Below, one piece after another: positions 1 through 8,383 of a stretch of 59,235 nt of DNA; position 1 is the first letter of the stretch; each line of letters opens with the position of its first letter. A program made the position numbers and the translations under genes. The notes below the pieces were generated by a model. It searched no databases. It worked only from the letters and a program-made list of their open reading frames with translations, and was not told where the DNA came from. Origin of the DNA: CAYYNP01 sp964472545 (lineage in GTDB: Bacteria > Planctomycetota > Planctomycetia > Pirellulales > Thermoguttaceae); NCBI GenBank assembly GCA_964472545.1, contig CAYYNP010000019.1:1-59235 (forward strand), in the 5' to 3' direction.

Positions 1-237
1 TGCGCCATGCGCGTACCTTCCGGCCTGTATCTTCGTGCTTGGCTCTTGTCGCAAGCCGACTCTTGCCCCGTGACTCTTGCCCCGTGCCGAGGTTCTGCTA
101 TCTTGCATCGTGTGGTGATTCTGTTATGGTGTATAGTAGCTCAATTCGGGTGAGTTGGCCGCCCGGCGAGGCTCTCCTCACACATCTTCGGCGGGGTCGC
201 CCGATCCGCGGTCTTCGATAGGGAGGACGTCCTTCAG
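1..237. other. Upstream non-coding region
   Basis: No convincing gene was found before the hybrid kinase. The short open frames here have no recognisable domain and overlap one another. The segment contains a small tandem repeat and, just before the kinase, a purine-rich GGGAGG around 222-227 that could act as its ribosome binding site. It may be the intergenic leader and promoter region of the signalling operon, but no clear -35/-10 pair was identified. Confidence 0.5.
58..85. repeat. Two tandem copies of a 14-bp unit
   Basis: The unit GACTCTTGCCCCGT occurs twice in direct succession. It is low-complexity intergenic sequence of no known function. Confidence 0.7.
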
Positions 238-3200
238 ATGTCAGCAACCCGGCAGGACGAACCGTCTCCTCGGCCGCCGTCCGACGGCCCCTTCGATCAC
301 CCGATGCGCGTTCGCCGCTCGGGCGGCCGGCGGCGGTGGTTGGTCGCACTCATCGGCGTGCTTGGGGCGGGGATCAGCGTGACGACGTGGCGGGTACTCG
401 TCGTCCACGAAAACGACTTGGTCAAGACGCAGTTCGAGGCCGATGCCGATGCTCGAATCCGCGCCGTAGGCCGGAGGCTGGACAAAGCCGTCGAAGTGAT
501 CCACTTCCTTTCGGCCTTCTACAACAGTTCGCGCGACGTCGAACGCGGTGAATTCCACGAGTATACCGAGCGGATTTTGATCCGCCACCGGGGCGAGATC
601 TGTGCACTGGAGTGGCTTCAACGGGTGGCGGCGACCGACCAGTCGACGGCCGCCCAGCAATGGGCTGTACTTCAGGAAACGAAACTCAAGGACGACGGCT
701 TCGGCGACCTCGAAATCCGCGACCTGTCGGCCAACGGCACCTTGGTTACCGCCGCCGATCGCACCGAGTACTTCCCCGTCTTTTACTCCGAGCCGCAGGA
801 GAAGAACCTCGAGGTGATGGGGCTCGACGTGACTTCGGAGCCCGTGCGAGCGGCGGCAGTTCAGAAGGCCCGCGATTCCGGCGAGGTGGCTCTCAGTGGT
901 CCAATCACCCCGTTGCAGGGCGACGGCGGGCAGCCGGGCTTGTTGATCGTCGCCCCGGTCTATCGACACGATCCGCCGCCGGAACCTGCCGAGGATTCGG
1001 GGCCGATGCCCCTGCGCGGCTTCGTGGCAGCCGTTGTCCGCATCGACGGACTGATGCAGCAGGCACTGAAGGACTTCAGCACCAACGGCATCGACGTCGA
1101 ACTCCTGGCAACGCCTCCTGAAGGCTCTTCGTCACGCATGCACAGCCACAGCAAGGCACCGGTGCTTGCCGTGGGCCACGAATGGTCGATCCACTGCCAT
1201 GCCTCCGACGCTTACGTGGCCGCCCGACACACCCGCGTGCCCATCGCCACGCTCCTGGTGGGGCTGTTGATTACCGGCCTGGTGACGATGTACGTCGACG
1301 TACTCGGCGGACGCACCGCCAGAGTCGAGGAGATGGTCGTCCGCCGGGCCGCCGAAATCCGCCGCGCCAACGAGTCTTTGGAGCAAGAGATCGCCGAGCG
1401 AAAACGGGCCGAAGACGTGCTGCGGCATTCCGAGGCGCTCTATTCCTCGCTGGTCGAGAATCTCCCCGTGCAAATGCTCCGCAAGGACCTCGGCGGGCGT
1501 TTCACGTTTGCCAACGAGGCGTTCTGCCAACTCCTCGGCCGTCCGTTGGGCGAGATCATCGGCAAGACCGATTTCGACTTCTACCCCCGCGAATTCGCCC
1601 AAAAGTACCGCCACGACGACCAAAAGGTGATCGAGGCGGGCGAGGTGTTCGAGGACGTCGAACGCAACGAGAAGGACGGCGAAATCAGCTTCGTCCAGGT
1701 GATGAAGTCGCCGGTGCGCGACGCGGAAGGAAAGATCATCGGCACCCAGGCGATCTTCTGGGACGTGACCAAGCGCAAGGAGGCCGAATTGGCGCTGGAG
1801 CAGGAACGCTACCTGTTGCACGCCCTGATGGACAACCTCCCACACAACATCTACTTCAAAGACACGGCCAGCCGCTTCACGCGAATCAACCGCTCGCTGG
1901 CCGAGTGGTTCGGGCTGCACGATGCGGCCGAAGCGTTGGGAAAGACCGATTTCGACTTCTTCACCGACGAGCACGCCCAACAGGCCAGGGCCGACGAACT
2001 CGAGGTGATGAGCACCGGCAGGCCGCTCTTGGACCGCGAGGAGAAGGAAACCTGGCAGGGCGGCAAAGTCACCTGGGCCACGACCGCCAAGCTGCCGCTG
2101 TACGACGAAGAAGGCCGGGTCGTGGGCACCTTCGGCATCTCCCGCGACATCACCGACAAGAAGCAGGCCGCCGAAGCGCTAAAGGCCGCTAAAGAGGCCG
2201 CCGAGACCGCCAACCGCGCCAAGAGCGATTTCCTGGCCCACATGAGCCACGAGATCCGCACCCCGCTGAACGCGATCATCGGCATGACCGAATTGGTGCT
2301 CGATTCCGAGTTGACCGCTTCGCAGCAGGAATACCTGCGGATGGTGCGGGAATCGGGCGAGTCGCTGCTGTCGGTGATCAACGATATCCTCGACTTCTCC
2401 AAGATCGAGGCCGGCAAGCTGGAACTCGAGAGCGTGGCCTTCGACCTGCACGACATGCTCGGCGACACGATGAAGTCGCTGGCCCTGCGGGCACACGGCA
2501 AAGGCCTCGAGTTGGCCTGCCAGTTGCACCCGGACGTGCCCGAGGGACTCGTCGGCGACAGCGGCCGCCTGCGGCAAATCGTGGTGAACCTGGTGGGCAA
2601 CGCCATCAAGTTTACCGAACGCGGCGAGGTCGTGCTCGATGTGCAGCGCGAATCGGCCGAGGGCGACGCCGTGGCGTTGCACTTCGCCGTCAGCGATACG
2701 GGAATCGGTATTCCCGAGGCGAAGCGGGAACAGATCTTCGACGTCTTTGAACAGGCCGACACCTCGACCACGCGGCGTTACGGCGGCACCGGACTGGGGC
2801 TGGCGATCGCTTGCCGGTTGGTCGATTGCATGGGTGGCCGGCTGTGTGTGGATAGCGAGGTCGGCCGCGGCAGCACGTTCCACTTCTCGGCTCAGTTCGC
2901 TCTGGCCACGGAGGAGATCGGTGCGGAGCGTCCCATCTCGACCGACTGCCTGCAAGGCCTGCCTGCGATGGTCGTCGACGACAACGCGACCAACCGCCGG
3001 ATCCTCGACGAGATGCTCCGCAACTGGGGCATGTCGCCGGTGACCGTCTCCGGTGCGGACGAAGCGCTTCAGCAACTGCACGAGGCCCAAGACCAAGGCC
3101 GGCCGTTTCGCCTGGTGCTGACCGACGCCAACATGCCGGACGTCGACGGCTTCACGCTGGCCGAGCGGATCAAGCGCGACGACGGCATCGGTAGCACGGT

Positions 3201-4158
3201 GATCATGATGCTCACTTCCGGCGACCGTCCCGGCGACGTGGCCCGATGTGAGCAACTCGGCGTGGCGGCCTATCTATTGAAACCGATCAAGCAATCGGAA
3301 CTCTTCGACGCGATTGCCATGGCCCTGGGATTGACCGTCGCCGAAGACGCCGACGCCGACGCGGCAGCCGGGATGTTGCAGGAACTACCCCCGTTGCGGG
3401 TGCTCTTGGCCGAGGATAGCCTGGTCAATCAGAAGTTGGCCGTCGGGCTGCTCGAGTCGCGGGGCCATTCGATCGTGGTAGCCAACAACGGGGCGGAAGC
3501 CATCACGGCACTACAGTCGCAACGGTTCGACCTGGTCTTGATGGACGTGCAGATGCCCGAGATGGACGGCCTGGAGGCCACCGCCGCGATCCGCTCGAAG
3601 GAACGCCAAACCGGCGCCCATGTGCCCATCATCGCCATGACGGCCCACGCCATGAAGGGCGATCGGGAACGATGCCTCGAAGCGGGAATGGACGAGTACG
3701 TGTCGAAGCCGATCCGGGCCAGGCGGCTGTTCGATACCATCGCCGCGTTGTTGGGCACGGCCATCGAACCCGAGTCGGAGGGGCCCTCCCTCGCCCATGC
3801 CCCGCTGCCGGAGTCCGACGCACTCGATTGGACCGAGGCGCTGCGTACGGTGCGCGGCGATCACGAATTGCTCCGGGCCGTCATCGAGGCCTTCCTCGAA
3901 GAGTCGCCAACGCTCTTGGCCGCAATCCACCAAGCCGTTGCCGAGAACGACGCCTCCGCGCTGCGGGTGGCGTCGCATTCGCTGAAAGGGGCAGTGAGTC
4001 ACTTGGGCGCGGCGCGAATCGTCGGGCTTGCCTACGAACTAGAGAAGCTGGGGCAGCAAGGAAGCCTAGGGGACGTCCAGCCCACCACCGAAGCCCTGGA
4101 GGAGGCCATGGCCGAACTGACGCCCGTTCTGCTAAACTATGTGCGCAGCGGGGCATGA
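238..4158 (+). CDS. CHASE-PAS-PAS hybrid sensor histidine kinase with two receivers and an Hpt domain
   Basis: This is a membrane sensor kinase of 1306 residues with a full internal phosphorelay. A first membrane helix (about 37-60) and a second (about 330-352) enclose a CHASE-like extracellular sensor domain. Two PAS domains follow (about 400-515 and 525-645). The HisKA box HEIRTPLNAIIGM has the phosphoacceptor H671, followed by an ATPase domain with N, G1 and G2 boxes. Two receivers have D963 (TDANMPD) and D1103 (MDVQMPE). A C-terminal Hpt domain has H1247 in SHSLKGA. The likely path is H671 to a receiver Asp to H1247, and then onward to a separate receiver. The two receiver proteins encoded immediately downstream on the same strand are the obvious targets (inference). 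The ligand cannot be read from sequence. A GGGAGG lies 11 nt before the ATG. Confidence 0.93.
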   Translation: MSATRQDEPSPRPPSDGPFDHPMRVRRSGGRRRWLVALIGVLGAGISVTTWRVLVVHENDLVKTQFEADADARIRAVGRRLDKAVEVIHFLSAFYNSSRDVERGEFHEYTERILIRHRGEICALEWLQRVAATDQSTAAQQWAVLQETKLKDDGFGDLEIRDLSANGTLVTAADRTEYFPVFYSEPQEKNLEVMGLDVTSEPVRAAAVQKARDSGEVALSGPITPLQGDGGQPGLLIVAPVYRHDPPPEPAEDSGPMPLRGFVAAVVRIDGLMQQALKDFSTNGIDVELLATPPEGSSSRMHSHSKAPVLAVGHEWSIHCHASDAYVAARHTRVPIATLLVGLLITGLVTMYVDVLGGRTARVEEMVVRRAAEIRRANESLEQEIAERKRAEDVLRHSEALYSSLVENLPVQMLRKDLGGRFTFANEAFCQLLGRPLGEIIGKTDFDFYPREFAQKYRHDDQKVIEAGEVFEDVERNEKDGEISFVQVMKSPVRDAEGKIIGTQAIFWDVTKRKEAELALEQERYLLHALMDNLPHNIYFKDTASRFTRINRSLAEWFGLHDAAEALGKTDFDFFTDEHAQQARADELEVMSTGRPLLDREEKETWQGGKVTWATTAKLPLYDEEGRVVGTFGISRDITDKKQAAEALKAAKEAAETANRAKSDFLAHMSHEIRTPLNAIIGMTELVLDSELTASQQEYLRMVRESGESLLSVINDILDFSKIEAGKLELESVAFDLHDMLGDTMKSLALRAHGKGLELACQLHPDVPEGLVGDSGRLRQIVVNLVGNAIKFTERGEVVLDVQRESAEGDAVALHFAVSDTGIGIPEAKREQIFDVFEQADTSTTRRYGGTGLGLAIACRLVDCMGGRLCVDSEVGRGSTFHFSAQFALATEEIGAERPISTDCLQGLPAMVVDDNATNRRILDEMLRNWGMSPVTVSGADEALQQLHEAQDQGRPFRLVLTDANMPDVDGFTLAERIKRDDGIGSTVIMMLTSGDRPGDVARCEQLGVAAYLLKPIKQSELFDAIAMALGLTVAEDADADAAAGMLQELPPLRVLLAEDSLVNQKLAVGLLESRGHSIVVANNGAEAITALQSQRFDLVLMDVQMPEMDGLEATAAIRSKERQTGAHVPIIAMTAHAMKGDRERCLEAGMDEYVSKPIRARRLFDTIAALLGTAIEPESEGPSLAHAPLPESDALDWTEALRTVRGDHELLRAVIEAFLEESPTLLAAIHQAVAENDASALRVASHSLKGAVSHLGAARIVGLAYELEKLGQQGSLGDVQPTTEALEEAMAELTPVLLNYVRSGA

Positions 4159-4239
4159 CGATCTGCGGGAACATCGATCGCGGCTCGGAGTCCGGCCGGA
4201 CAATGGGGCCGATTAGCACTGGCTTGGGAGATGACGCAA

Positions 4240-5151
4240 ATGCCGACCATTCTTGTCGTTGACGACTCGGCGGTAGACCGCCGCTTGATTGGCGGGTTTC
4301 TCGAGAAAAAAAGCGTCTGCACGGTCGAGTACGCCGCCAACGGCGTCGAGGCGATGGCGCGAATGAAGGACACGCTGCCCGATCTGGTGGTGACCGACCT
4401 GACGATGCCGATGATGGACGGGCTCGAGTTGGTAAAGTCGCTCCACTCGCGCTACCCGGAAGTACCGGTTATCCTGATGACGGCCCACGGCAGCGAGACG
4501 CTGGCGATCGAGGCGCTCGAATTGGGGGCGGCCAGCTACGTGCCGAAATCGCGGATTGCCGACAAGCTGGCCGACACCATGGAGGAGGTCCTCTCGCTGG
4601 CCACCGCCGCCCGCAGCAGCGAGAAACTGCTCGGATGTCTCGAGCGGACCGAATTCGCCTTTTGCCTGGACAACGACCCGGCGCTGGTCGACCCGCTGAT
4701 CGATTTGGTGCAGCGGATGGTGGTCGGTATGGGGCTTTGCGATTTCACCGGGCGCTTGCAGATCGGCGTGGCCCTGCGCGAGGCGCTCCTAAACGCCATC
4801 TTCCACGGCAACCTCGAAATCGGCATGGCCGAGACCGAAGACGGCAACGATTCGCTGATCCAGGAGTCGGACGAAAGCCTGGTCGATCGCCACCGCAAGG
4901 AGCCCCCGTATCGCGATCGCCGGGTCCACGTCGACGTGAGGATCTCCACCGATCAGGCCCGCTTCGTGATCCGCGACGAAGGCCCCGGGTTCGACCTTTC
5001 GGCGGTGCCCAAGCCGAGCGACTCGAAGGCCTTGCAGTCCGAATCCGGCCGGGGGCTTTCGTTGATGCGAACTTTCATGGACGAACTCTCTTTCAACGAA
5101 AAGGGCAACGAAGTCACTATGGTCCGATTACCCGGCGGCGGTTCGGTCTAG
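4240..5151 (+). CDS. Response regulator with C-terminal RsbW-type ATPase domain (copy 1)
   Basis: The N-terminal receiver starts directly with the beta-1 acidic pair (ILVVDDS) and has phosphoacceptor D53 in VVTDLTMPMMDG. The C-terminal half is a HATPase_c_2 domain of the anti-sigma kinase type, with N box EALLNAIFHGN, G1 DEGPGFD and G2 GRGLSLM. No DNA-binding domain is present. The likely output is phosphorylation or binding of an anti-sigma antagonist, with the STAS protein two genes downstream as the natural partner (inference). The start at 4240 is preferred over the in-frame ATG at 4231. GGGAG at 4226-4230 abuts 4231 but lies 9 nt from 4240, and the downstream paralogue starts at the equivalent residue. 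The gene is 81 nt after the hybrid kinase on the same strand. Confidence 0.88.
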   Translation: MPTILVVDDSAVDRRLIGGFLEKKSVCTVEYAANGVEAMARMKDTLPDLVVTDLTMPMMDGLELVKSLHSRYPEVPVILMTAHGSETLAIEALELGAASYVPKSRIADKLADTMEEVLSLATAARSSEKLLGCLERTEFAFCLDNDPALVDPLIDLVQRMVVGMGLCDFTGRLQIGVALREALLNAIFHGNLEIGMAETEDGNDSLIQESDESLVDRHRKEPPYRDRRVHVDVRISTDQARFVIRDEGPGFDLSAVPKPSDSKALQSESGRGLSLMRTFMDELSFNEKGNEVTMVRLPGGGSV

Positions 5152-5195
5152 GAAGCCGTTCGGCGTACCACCGCCGTCGCGTAGGAATAGCACCG

Positions 5196-6113
5196 ATGAC
5201 GACGATCCTTGTCGTAGACGATTCCGCAGTCGATCGCCGGCTGGCCGGCGGCCTGCTGCAAGCAGACGACGATTTACAGGTGGAGTTTGCCGCCCACGGC
5301 GCCGAGGCGGTCGAGCACGTCCGCCGCGCCGCGCCCGATCTGGTGGTCACCGACCTGATGATGCCTGAGATGGACGGCCTGGAATTGGTGGCCGCCCTGC
5401 GCGACGGGTATCCGCTGGTGCCGGTGATCCTGATGACCTCGCGCGGCAGCGAGGAGATCGCCGTCCGCGCGCTGCAGGCCGGCGCTGCCAGCTACGTCCC
5501 CAAACGCATGCTCGGCCGCAAATTGCTGGCAACGGTCCAGGGCGTGTTGGCCGTGGCCACCCGCGAACGCTGCCACTCGCGGCTGATGGGCTGCATGACC
5601 CGCAGCGACTGCTCTTTCGATCTGGAAAACGACGGCGCGTTGTTCGGGCCCCTGGTCAGCTACCTGCAACAGGAAGTCACGCGGCTGGGCCTCTGCGATG
5701 AAACCGAACGCATGCGGTTTGGCGTGGCGTTGGAGGAGGCGCTGGCCAACGCCTTGTATCACGGCAACCTGGAAGTGGGCTCGGAGTTGCGCGGCGAGAA
5801 CGACAAGGCCTACTACGCGCTGATCGAGCAGCGCCGCCGCGAGTCGCCCTATTGCCGGCGGCAGATCCACGTCGAGGCCACCCTCTCGCGCGACGCGGCC
5901 CAACTGGTCGTGCAGGACGAAGGCGCCGGCTTCGACCCGGCGGCCATCCCCGATCCGACCGACCCGTCGAACCTGGAGAAGTCGAGCGGCCGCGGCGTGT
6001 TGTTGATGCGGACGTTCATGGACGACGTGGTCTACAACGACCCCGGCAACGCCGTAACGCTCACCAAGCGTCGCAAAGCCGACCGCCCGGCAACCCCCAG
6101 CGAGGCTCCCTGA
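5196..6113 (+). CDS. Response regulator with C-terminal RsbW-type ATPase domain (copy 2)
   Basis: This 305-residue paralogue of the preceding gene arose by tandem duplication. It has the same receiver (ILVVDDSAVDRR, phosphoacceptor D53 in VVTDLMMPEMDG) and the same ATPase domain (EALANALYHGN, DEGAGFD, GRGVLLMRTFMDD). It begins 44 nt after the stop of copy 1, and its TGA overlaps the ATG of the STAS gene by one base (TGATG), so translation is probably coupled. The open frame extends far upstream into copy 1, but homology to copy 1 fixes the start at 5196. Having two receiver-ATPases suggests that two inputs, or two opposed outputs, converge on one STAS protein; that is inference. Confidence 0.88.
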   Translation: MTTILVVDDSAVDRRLAGGLLQADDDLQVEFAAHGAEAVEHVRRAAPDLVVTDLMMPEMDGLELVAALRDGYPLVPVILMTSRGSEEIAVRALQAGAASYVPKRMLGRKLLATVQGVLAVATRERCHSRLMGCMTRSDCSFDLENDGALFGPLVSYLQQEVTRLGLCDETERMRFGVALEEALANALYHGNLEVGSELRGENDKAYYALIEQRRRESPYCRRQIHVEATLSRDAAQLVVQDEGAGFDPAAIPDPTDPSNLEKSSGRGVLLMRTFMDDVVYNDPGNAVTLTKRRKADRPATPSEAP

Positions 6114-6484
6114 TGTCGATTCCCAAGGCCTTCGATACCGACCGTGCCGGGCAGACGCTGGTGCTGATGCCGCAGGGCACGGTCAGCAGCCTGGCGGGCG
6201 AAGACGTCGGCAGCGAGTTGGACCAACTCCTCGAAGAACTCAACTCGCCCGAAGTGACCAACGTGGTGATCGACTTCGACCGGGCCGCCTATTTCGGCAC
6301 GGTGATGCTCGGCGCCATGCACGTGATCTGGAAGCGCGTGCGCGACGAACAGGGCAAGATGGCGTTGTGCAACCTCTCGGAAATGGGGCGCGAGATCCTC
6401 CGCGTCTCCGGGGTCGACGCGCTCTGGCCGATTTGCCCGTCGCGAGATGAGGCGCTGGAGGAAATCGCCAGGCCCGACGAGTAG
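6113..6484 (+). CDS. STAS-domain protein (anti-sigma factor antagonist-like)
   Basis: A single STAS domain of 123 residues, the size of SpoIIAA/RsbV proteins. In those proteins an RsbW-type kinase phosphorylates a Ser in a DSSG motif at the start of helix 2. Here the equivalent segment reads YFGTVMLGAM after the beta-strand VVIDFD, so the usual D-S-S-G is missing and T63 is the only hydroxyl residue at the site. It could be phosphorylated on Thr or act without phosphorylation. It is translationally coupled to the second receiver-ATPase (TGATG). No sigma factor or PP2C phosphatase gene lies in the window, so the final target is unknown. Confidence 0.85.
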   Translation: MSIPKAFDTDRAGQTLVLMPQGTVSSLAGEDVGSELDQLLEELNSPEVTNVVIDFDRAAYFGTVMLGAMHVIWKRVRDEQGKMALCNLSEMGREILRVSGVDALWPICPSRDEALEEIARPDE

Positions 6485-6495
6485 CCGGGCCATTG

Positions 6496-6611
6496 CACAA
6501 AGCCGCGACCGGTGGTCGCGCCGATGCGGCAGGGGATCATCGCGAGTCGGTCGTCCAACGGAGCGGCATGTCGCAAGAACGCGGGACGCGATCACCGGTC
6601 GCGGCTTTGTG
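6496..6611. repeat. Inverted repeat after the STAS gene, possible terminator
   Basis: Arms at 6496-6520 and 6587-6611 (25 nt each, one mismatch) share the core CACAAAGCCGCGACCGGT and its complement, around a 66-nt loop. The left arm starts 11 nt after the STAS stop codon. The hairpin could end the signalling operon. There is no U-tract, so factor-independent termination is uncertain. Confidence 0.7.
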
Positions 6612-6626
6612 GCACGGTCGCCATCC

Positions 6627-6709
6627 CCGTTTAGCCGTCGCCGGTACGGCGACGTTGTCCGTGTATCGCGCTGGCGCAATTCGTCGCCGTACCGGCGACG
6701 GCTAAACGG
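6627..6709. repeat. Palindromic intergenic repeat, family A (copy 1)
   Basis: Perfect 28-nt inverted arms (6627-6654 and 6682-6709) flank a 27-nt spacer. The outer end reads CCGTTTAGCC, the hallmark of the family, with further copies at 8128-8200 and 25990-26072 and a half copy at 19438-19465. It lies between the signalling operon and the 3' end of the convergent FG-GAP gene, so it could serve as a bidirectional terminator. Confidence 0.85.
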
Positions 6710-6731
6710 AACACACGCGGCAGGACGTGAT

Positions 6732-8114
6732 TCACGGCGAGTAGTAATTGTGGCACTGCTTCAACCGCCGGTAGTTGCGATCGCCCCACAGCCGCTTCTC
6801 GTTCGGCCGGGGGTTGGGCGAGCCGTTCTGATAAACCGAGAGCCGGTTGCCGGCCAGCACGATGATCTCTTCGCGCCAGTCGCCGAAAACGTCGGCCACG
6901 TAGAGGCGGTCGGCCTTCTGGGTGAAACGCTCGACGAAGCGGCCGGTAAGCGGCTCGAAGACGCAAACGTCGCCCTCGGTGTGTCGTTCCTTGGCACAGG
7001 CAAGCTGCTCGCGGCGGCCGGTCCAGTCGACGGTGTGGATCACCTCGACGCCCGAGGCGGTCCAGCTAGCCGGGGCCACATCGTCCATGGCGTAGTCGAA
7101 GACCTTGCGGCCGGCGGCGTCGAAAACGAACGGCTTCTGATGTTCGTTGTATCGCGAACGGCACCAGACGAACATCGCCTCGCTGCCGGCCCGGAAGCGT
7201 CCGATGGCGGCGTTTTGCGGCTCCTGGCGGCGGAAGTCGCTCCGCCAGATGGGGCCTTTCGTGCCGACGAGTTGCACGTAGTTGGAGCCTTCTTCCAGCA
7301 GCACGACCTCCAGCCCGGGCAAGTCGGGGCGGACATCGGCCGCGAAGACGCTGTCCATATGGCCACGGAACTCGGCGGCCCGGGTAAGTAGCTTGCCGTC
7401 GGGCGAGAGGATCGTGGCGCCGAGCACTTCGTCGCGTCCGTCGCCGTCGAGGTCGGCCAGCCGGGCGGCGTTGTGGGCACACGAGACGAAACTGTCGCTC
7501 GTCCACAGCGGCGGCAAACCGGCCAGCAGGTCCTTGATCGCATAGGCCGCCAGGAACCGCCCGGTCCGATAGCCGCGGTTGTTGGTAGCCTGCAAGAGCA
7601 CGTCGGCGTTTCCTCCGTCGTCGCCGTCGCCGCGGAAATCGGCGATCATGGCGACCTCCCAGCGGTCGGCCCCCCCGGGAACGGGCGGTTTGGCCGCGGC
7701 CTTCTGCTTGCCGCTTCGGCCGTCGAGAATGCGAAACATGCCGTCTTTGGTCAGTATCAGCACCTCGCAACGCCCGTCGCCGTCGACGTCGCCGGCCGCC
7801 ACGCCGGGCCCGTGGTGGCCCGGCAGCCCTTGGCTCTCGCTCTGCCCGCCCACGCCCAGGTCGATCTTCTTCACCCAGAGCCTTTGCCCGGCGTTGTCGT
7901 AGACGGCCAGATGGCCGGGCACGGTGACCAGGAAGTCCATCCGGCGGTCGCCGTCGACGTCGGCCACAATCATGCCGCCGCCGGAGTCTTGTGGGGGAGG
8001 GATTTCAAGCGATACGGTCAGCACCGCGCGATCGTCCGCACCGGCCGTTGCGGCGAGCCCGCCGGCAGTACAGATCCCCAGTATCCCCCAAAGCAACATC
8101 GATCGGCGGCACAT
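6732..8114 (-). CDS. Secreted FG-GAP/VCBS-repeat protein, distant relative of family 11 rhamnogalacturonan lyases
   Basis: A 460-residue exported protein with an N-terminal signal peptide (LLWGILGICTAGGLAATAGA). Calcium-binding-type repeats include ADVDGDRRMDFLV, GDVDGDGRCEVLIL and DLDGDGRDEVLG, pointing to a seven-bladed beta-propeller. The C-terminal segment DVFGDWREEIIV resembles the corresponding motif of family 11 rhamnogalacturonan lyases, so polysaccharide binding or cleavage is possible; catalysis cannot be judged. AAGGAG lies 7 nt before the ATG. The palindromic repeat at 8128-8200 directly abuts this ribosome binding site, and another copy lies beyond the stop codon. Confidence 0.75.
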   Translation of the reverse strand: MCRRSMLLWGILGICTAGGLAATAGADDRAVLTVSLEIPPPQDSGGGMIVADVDGDRRMDFLVTVPGHLAVYDNAGQRLWVKKIDLGVGGQSESQGLPGHHGPGVAAGDVDGDGRCEVLILTKDGMFRILDGRSGKQKAAAKPPVPGGADRWEVAMIADFRGDGDDGGNADVLLQATNNRGYRTGRFLAAYAIKDLLAGLPPLWTSDSFVSCAHNAARLADLDGDGRDEVLGATILSPDGKLLTRAAEFRGHMDSVFAADVRPDLPGLEVVLLEEGSNYVQLVGTKGPIWRSDFRRQEPQNAAIGRFRAGSEAMFVWCRSRYNEHQKPFVFDAAGRKVFDYAMDDVAPASWTASGVEVIHTVDWTGRREQLACAKERHTEGDVCVFEPLTGRFVERFTQKADRLYVADVFGDWREEIIVLAGNRLSVYQNGSPNPRPNEKRLWGDRNYRRLKQCHNYYSP

Positions 8115-8127
8115 GCTGATTCTCCTT

Positions 8128-8200
8128 GTTTAGCCGCCGGCACGGCGGTGTTGTTCACACAGCGCCACGTCACACCGCCGTGCCGGCGGCGGCTAAACGG
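8128..8200. repeat. Palindromic intergenic repeat, family A (copy 2)
   Basis: The inverted arms start GTTTAGCCGCCGG and end with the complement CGGCTAAAC. The left arm is one CCG triplet shorter than the right, so the arms differ by a 3-nt indel. The repeat lies between two divergent genes and touches the ribosome binding site of the FG-GAP gene (AAGGAG at 8122-8127 on the minus strand). It would therefore form a hairpin in that gene's 5' leader if transcription starts upstream. Confidence 0.85.
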
Positions 8201-8383
8201 GGAAAACGAAACACCCATGCGGATGATAGACCAGCCGATCCCAACAGTCAAAACCGACGTCGCTCACTCTCTGTGGTTCTCTCGCCGAAAGCCGCAAAAT
8301 CGTTGACGCCCCCCCCGCCATTGCCCGATAATGACGGGCTGTAGCAGGGTCCCGTCCGGCACTCTTTTCGGGAGAACGGTCCC

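Noticed and set aside
39..221. Small open frame at the left edge
   Set aside because: It has no ribosome binding site or recognisable motif, spans a tandem repeat, and overlaps other short frames.
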